DNA from: Nitrospira sp. CR1.1
GTDB taxonomy: Bacteria > Nitrospirota > Nitrospiria > Nitrospirales > Nitrospiraceae
DNA: 64,000 nt
Direction of reading: 5' to 3'
Assembly: GCA_014055465.1 (NCBI GenBank)
Contig: WIAF01000001.1
Coordinates: forward strand, 124,001 to 188,000
A program made the position numbers and the translations under genes. Shown in pieces: positions 61,114 through 64,000 of this stretch (its first letter is position 1; every line of letters starts with the position of its first letter). The notes below the pieces were generated by a model. It made no database searches, had not been told where the DNA came from, and worked only from the letters and a program-made list of their open reading frames with translations.

Positions 61114-63639
61114 TCAGCGGCCATTGTTCGCATGCCGGTAGAACCACGTCTTCACCAGTTCTGCCGCCGCGACATAGGCCAGAAGTATTCCGAGCAGCGC
61201 GGCCCAAAAGATGGCCGGCAAAGATTCAAATCCCAAAAGCGTTCCGATGGGCGTCACCGGTAACGCGATCGTCGCCAGTGCAATTAGCAACGTCGAGAGC
61301 AGCAAGGGCGGAGACGGGCGGCTGGTTACGCAAGGGCGGCGTGTACGAATCACCAGGACGATCAGCGACGCCGAGAGCACGGACTCAACAAACCAGCCGG
61401 TGCGGAACTGACCGGTCGTGGCCTGCAGCAACAGCAGCAGGACGCCGAACGTGAGGTAATCGAAGAGCGAGCTCACGAATCCGAAGGTCAACATGAACCG
61501 CCGGATGAATGGAATATCCCACCGGCGAGGCCGTTCGATGAGTTCAGAATCGACATGGTCGGTGGCAATCGTCATTTCCGGAACGTCGGTCAGCACATTC
61601 GTCAGCAGAATCTGTTTCGGCAGCAACGGCAGAAACGGCAAAAACAGCGAGGCCCCCGCCATGCTGAACATATTGCCGAAATTCGCGCTGGTCGCCATGA
61701 ACACATACTTGAGGGTATTCGCGAAGGTGCGCCGCCCCTCCCGGACGCCTTCCACCAACACGCTCAAATCGTGCTCCAGCAACACCAGATCCGCGGCCTC
61801 CTTGGCGACATCGACGGCGCCATCGACTGAAATACCAACGTCCGCGGCGTGGAGCGCGGGCGCATCGTTGATGCCGTCCCCGAGGTAGCCGACCACGTTA
61901 CCCGCGCCGCGCAGCGCACGGATGATGCGTTCCTTCTGGTTCGGTTCGATTTCCGCAAAAATGTCCACCTCATTGGCCAGTGCCCGAAGCGCATCGTCGG
62001 TCATGCCACGTAGGTCACTCCCGGTCATGAGCCGGGGATTCGCCAGGCCGACTTGTCGCCCCACATGGGCCGCCACCAACCCCTGATCTCCCGTCACCAT
62101 TTTTATCGACACCCCCAGCCGCTGGAGAAGGGCAATCGTGTCGACAATGCCGGCTTTCGGAGGATCGACGAAGACCAACAAGCCCAGGAACGTCATCCCT
62201 GCTTCATGCTCCTTGGAAACGCGGTCGATGACGCCCAGATCACGGCAGGCCAGTCCGAGCGTGCGAAAGCCCTGCCCGCTGAGACCCCGCACCCGGTCCC
62301 TGATCGACTCGCAGACCTGATCCATCGGCAGCAGGGTCCCGTCTTTCTGCTCCGCGTGCAGGCAGACCGCCAGCATACTTTCGACGGCGCCTTTGGTAAT
62401 CAGAAGATGGGTGTGCGGAGTGGCCACCAGGACGGACAGCCGCTTGCGAACAAAATCGTAGGGCTCCTCTTCCACTTTACGATAGCCGGAGAGATCGAAG
62501 GCGCGGTGACGACGCAGGGCTTCATCCAAGGGGTTCGGAAAGCCGGTTTCGAACATCGCGTTGATGTGACCATGGAACAACACCCGCTCGCTTGGCTGGC
62601 CGTCGAGATCCAGCGCGGCATGGAGCCGCATAGAACCTTCGGTCAAGGTGCCGGTCTTGTCGGAGCACAACACATTCATGCTCCCGAAGTTTTCGATCGA
62701 CGCCAGCCGCTTGACGACGACATGCTGCCGGGCCATGCGCCTCGCGCCGTGCGAGAGATTCACGCTGATGATGGCCGGCAGCAACTGCGGCGTCAGTCCG
62801 ACCGCCAAGGCCATAGAGAAGAGAAAGGATTCGAGGACCGGCCGCTCAAGATAGACGTTCACGGCAAAGATCGCGAAGACGAGGAGGAGCGTCACTTCGA
62901 GCAGCAGATAGCCGAATCGCCGGACTCCCCGCTCGAATTCCGTTTCGGGGGCCTTCAGCGCCATGCGGTGGGCGATACGGCCGAATTCCGTCTCCTGTCC
63001 CACCGCGACGATGACGACCCGGGCCTGCCCGCTGACGACATGGGTGCCGAGAAACAGACTGTTGGTACGGGTGGCCAACGGTGCGTCAGCAGCCAGCGTC
63101 GCCACTGATTTTTCGACCGGATACGTCTCCCCTGTCAAGGTGGCCTCATCGACGAACAGATCTTTCGCCTCCAGAAGCAACGCGTCGCCGGGGAGACTCG
63201 ATCCGGCCGACAGTTCAATGACGTCGCCTGGCACGATGTGGTCGGCCGGAACTTCGCACAGCTCGCCATCCCGCCATACGCGAGCCGTGATTTGCACGAG
63301 TGCCAGCAGTCCGGCGACGGCGCGCGCGGCGCTGTACTCCTGCCAGAAACTCAAACACGCGCCGGCCAGGATGATGCCCAGGATAATCAGCGCATCGCCG
63401 CGTTCTGCGAGGAAAAACGATACGCCTGAGGCAAAGAGCAAGATAAGGACGATGGGACTTCGAAACTGCGCCAGAAGGAGCCGCAACGGCCGGCCATTCC
63501 GCTGAGGCCTGAGCCTGACGGATGCACAGGTTGCCTGTCGCGCTTCAGCCTCGGCCGTGGCCAGCCCCTTTCGCGTGGCAGACAACTCTCGCAGCACATC
63601 ATCCGCAGACAGGGCCCAGAATGGTGTCTCCTTCAGCAT
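61114..63639 (-). CDS. mgtA: Mg2+-type P-ATPase (MgtA/MgtB-like, P3B)
   Basis: 841 residues from ATG 63639. TLTGETYPVEKS is the actuator loop, NVLCSDKTGTLTEGSMRLH the phosphorylation site, VGYLGDGINDAPALHAADVG the hinge. FGSMNVLCSDKTGTLTEG and the C-terminal membrane region (LPKQILLTNVLTDVPEMTIA) are characteristic of MgtA rather than Ca2+ or heavy-metal pumps. It imports Mg2+. The longer in-frame Met at 63690 is not supported. It lies 19 bases after the RND pump gene. Confidence 0.9.
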   Translation of the reverse strand: MLKETPFWALSADDVLRELSATRKGLATAEAEARQATCASVRLRPQRNGRPLRLLLAQFRSPIVLILLFASGVSFFLAERGDALIILGIILAGACLSFWQEYSAARAVAGLLALVQITARVWRDGELCEVPADHIVPGDVIELSAGSSLPGDALLLEAKDLFVDEATLTGETYPVEKSVATLAADAPLATRTNSLFLGTHVVSGQARVVIVAVGQETEFGRIAHRMALKAPETEFERGVRRFGYLLLEVTLLLVFAIFAVNVYLERPVLESFLFSMALAVGLTPQLLPAIISVNLSHGARRMARQHVVVKRLASIENFGSMNVLCSDKTGTLTEGSMRLHAALDLDGQPSERVLFHGHINAMFETGFPNPLDEALRRHRAFDLSGYRKVEEEPYDFVRKRLSVLVATPHTHLLITKGAVESMLAVCLHAEQKDGTLLPMDQVCESIRDRVRGLSGQGFRTLGLACRDLGVIDRVSKEHEAGMTFLGLLVFVDPPKAGIVDTIALLQRLGVSIKMVTGDQGLVAAHVGRQVGLANPRLMTGSDLRGMTDDALRALANEVDIFAEIEPNQKERIIRALRGAGNVVGYLGDGINDAPALHAADVGISVDGAVDVAKEAADLVLLEHDLSVLVEGVREGRRTFANTLKYVFMATSANFGNMFSMAGASLFLPFLPLLPKQILLTNVLTDVPEMTIATDHVDSELIERPRRWDIPFIRRFMLTFGFVSSLFDYLTFGVLLLLLQATTGQFRTGWFVESVLSASLIVLVIRTRRPCVTSRPSPPLLLSTLLIALATIALPVTPIGTLLGFESLPAIFWAALLGILLAYVAAAELVKTWFYRHANNGR

Positions 63640-63658
63640 GGGTTCAAACCGGAGTTGT

Positions 63659-64000
63659 CTACACCCACTCCGGAGCATGTTCCTTCGCAACGTCCTGTTC
63701 GGCGAACGTGCGGTACAAGGCAGGCAGCACCAGCAATGTCAAGGCGGTCGACGTGAACAGGCCTCCGACAACCACCGTCGCCAAGGGCCGCTGCACTTCA
63801 GCGCCAATCCCCTGCGCCATCACCAGCGGGAGGAGACCCAGGAGGGTCGTCATCATCGTCATCACGACCGGACGAAGCCGCAGGACGCACCCCGTCACGA
63901 TCGCCGCCTCCGTCTGCTGCCCCTCGTTCCGCAACTGATTGATATACGAGACGAGCACGATGCCGTTGCCGACCGCCAACCCGAACAGTTCGATGAAGCC
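63659..64000 (-). CDS. Heavy-metal RND efflux pump, C-terminal end (cut by window edge)
   Basis: 114 codons of the 3' end of a longer gene that runs off the window. GFIELFGLAVGNGIVLVSYI and TGCVLRLRPVVMTMMTTLLG and IGAEVQRPLATVVVGGLFTS are the last membrane region of CzcA/CusA-type (HME) RND transporters. They export divalent or monovalent metals with a membrane-fusion and an outer-membrane partner, which must lie outside this window. It reads in frame to base 64000 with no start codon in the window. Confidence 0.9.
   Translation of the reverse strand, partial: GFIELFGLAVGNGIVLVSYINQLRNEGQQTEAAIVTGCVLRLRPVVMTMMTTLLGLLPLVMAQGIGAEVQRPLATVVVGGLFTSTALTLLVLPALYRTFAEQDVAKEHAPEWV

Noticed and set aside
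1-64000. tRNA, rRNA or CRISPR arrays
   Set aside because: Intergenic regions were read for T-loop (GGTTCGAAT-type) and direct-repeat patterns. The only T-loop-like match (near 34033) does not fit a tRNA fold, and no regular repeats were found.

Overview
The window looks like a chromosomal segment from a Nitrospira-type bacterium (phylum Nitrospirota). That is an inference from protein style and gene order (zapB-zapA-RNase Y-ymdB-xseA, a split F0 ATP synthase operon, a 31-residue COX24-type basic peptide). No nitrite oxidoreductase, rRNA, tRNA or CRISPR array is present, so the genus is not proven. The DNA is GC-rich and densely coded, with many overlapping starts and stops.

Layout. 1-2.5 kb (minus): a possible metal-handling operon of a His-rich DUF4396 membrane protein, a lipoprotein ending in His-His-His and an outer-membrane barrel. 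2.8-6.7 kb: small secreted proteins, a methyltransferase, TfoX-N, DUF488 and DUF2784 proteins. 6.7-11.9 kb: ECF sigma factor with ChrR-type anti-sigma, a lipoprotein truncated haemoglobin, an Mrr-type nuclease, a ~200-bp mobile repeat, a Crp-like regulator and a DsrE protein. 12.1-21.7 kb: an arsenic island, arsM-arsR-arsS (methylation and arsenosugar-type chemistry), a PiT transporter, and then a tight operon of outer-membrane porin, aioB (Rieske, Tat signal), aioA (molybdopterin arsenite oxidase) and a lipoprotein. It joins detoxification by methylation to respiratory-type arsenite oxidation.

21.8-49.4 kb is mostly housekeeping: hflKC, formate-THF ligase, an M23 peptidase, cutA, a rhodanese with a near-perfect sigma70 promoter, a sugar-nucleotide epimerase, tlyA-xseB-xseA-ymdB-rny, a structured interval where 6S RNA would be expected, zapA-zapB, a lytic transglycosylase, rlmN (perhaps leaderless), a pair of M16 peptidases, larE, the F0 operon atpZ-B-E-F without F1 genes, pabB-pabC, a small transglycosylase and nadB. 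49.5-58.5 kb: two very small conserved-looking genes, an MsbA-type ABC exporter, a phosphoesterase, a Ca2+-type P-ATPase, and hypothetical, NTF2-like, TPR and PilZ proteins. 58.5-64 kb: a dead Na+/Ca2+ exchanger gene split by a second copy of the ~200-bp repeat, a hybrid sensor kinase, an MgtA-type P-ATPase and the end of a heavy-metal RND pump cut by the window edge.

The most notable points are (1) the arsenic island, with its porin and a lipoprotein of unknown role fused to aioBA, and (2) a short non-autonomous mobile element with TA target duplications. Its movement can be read directly from the exchanger gene it interrupts.
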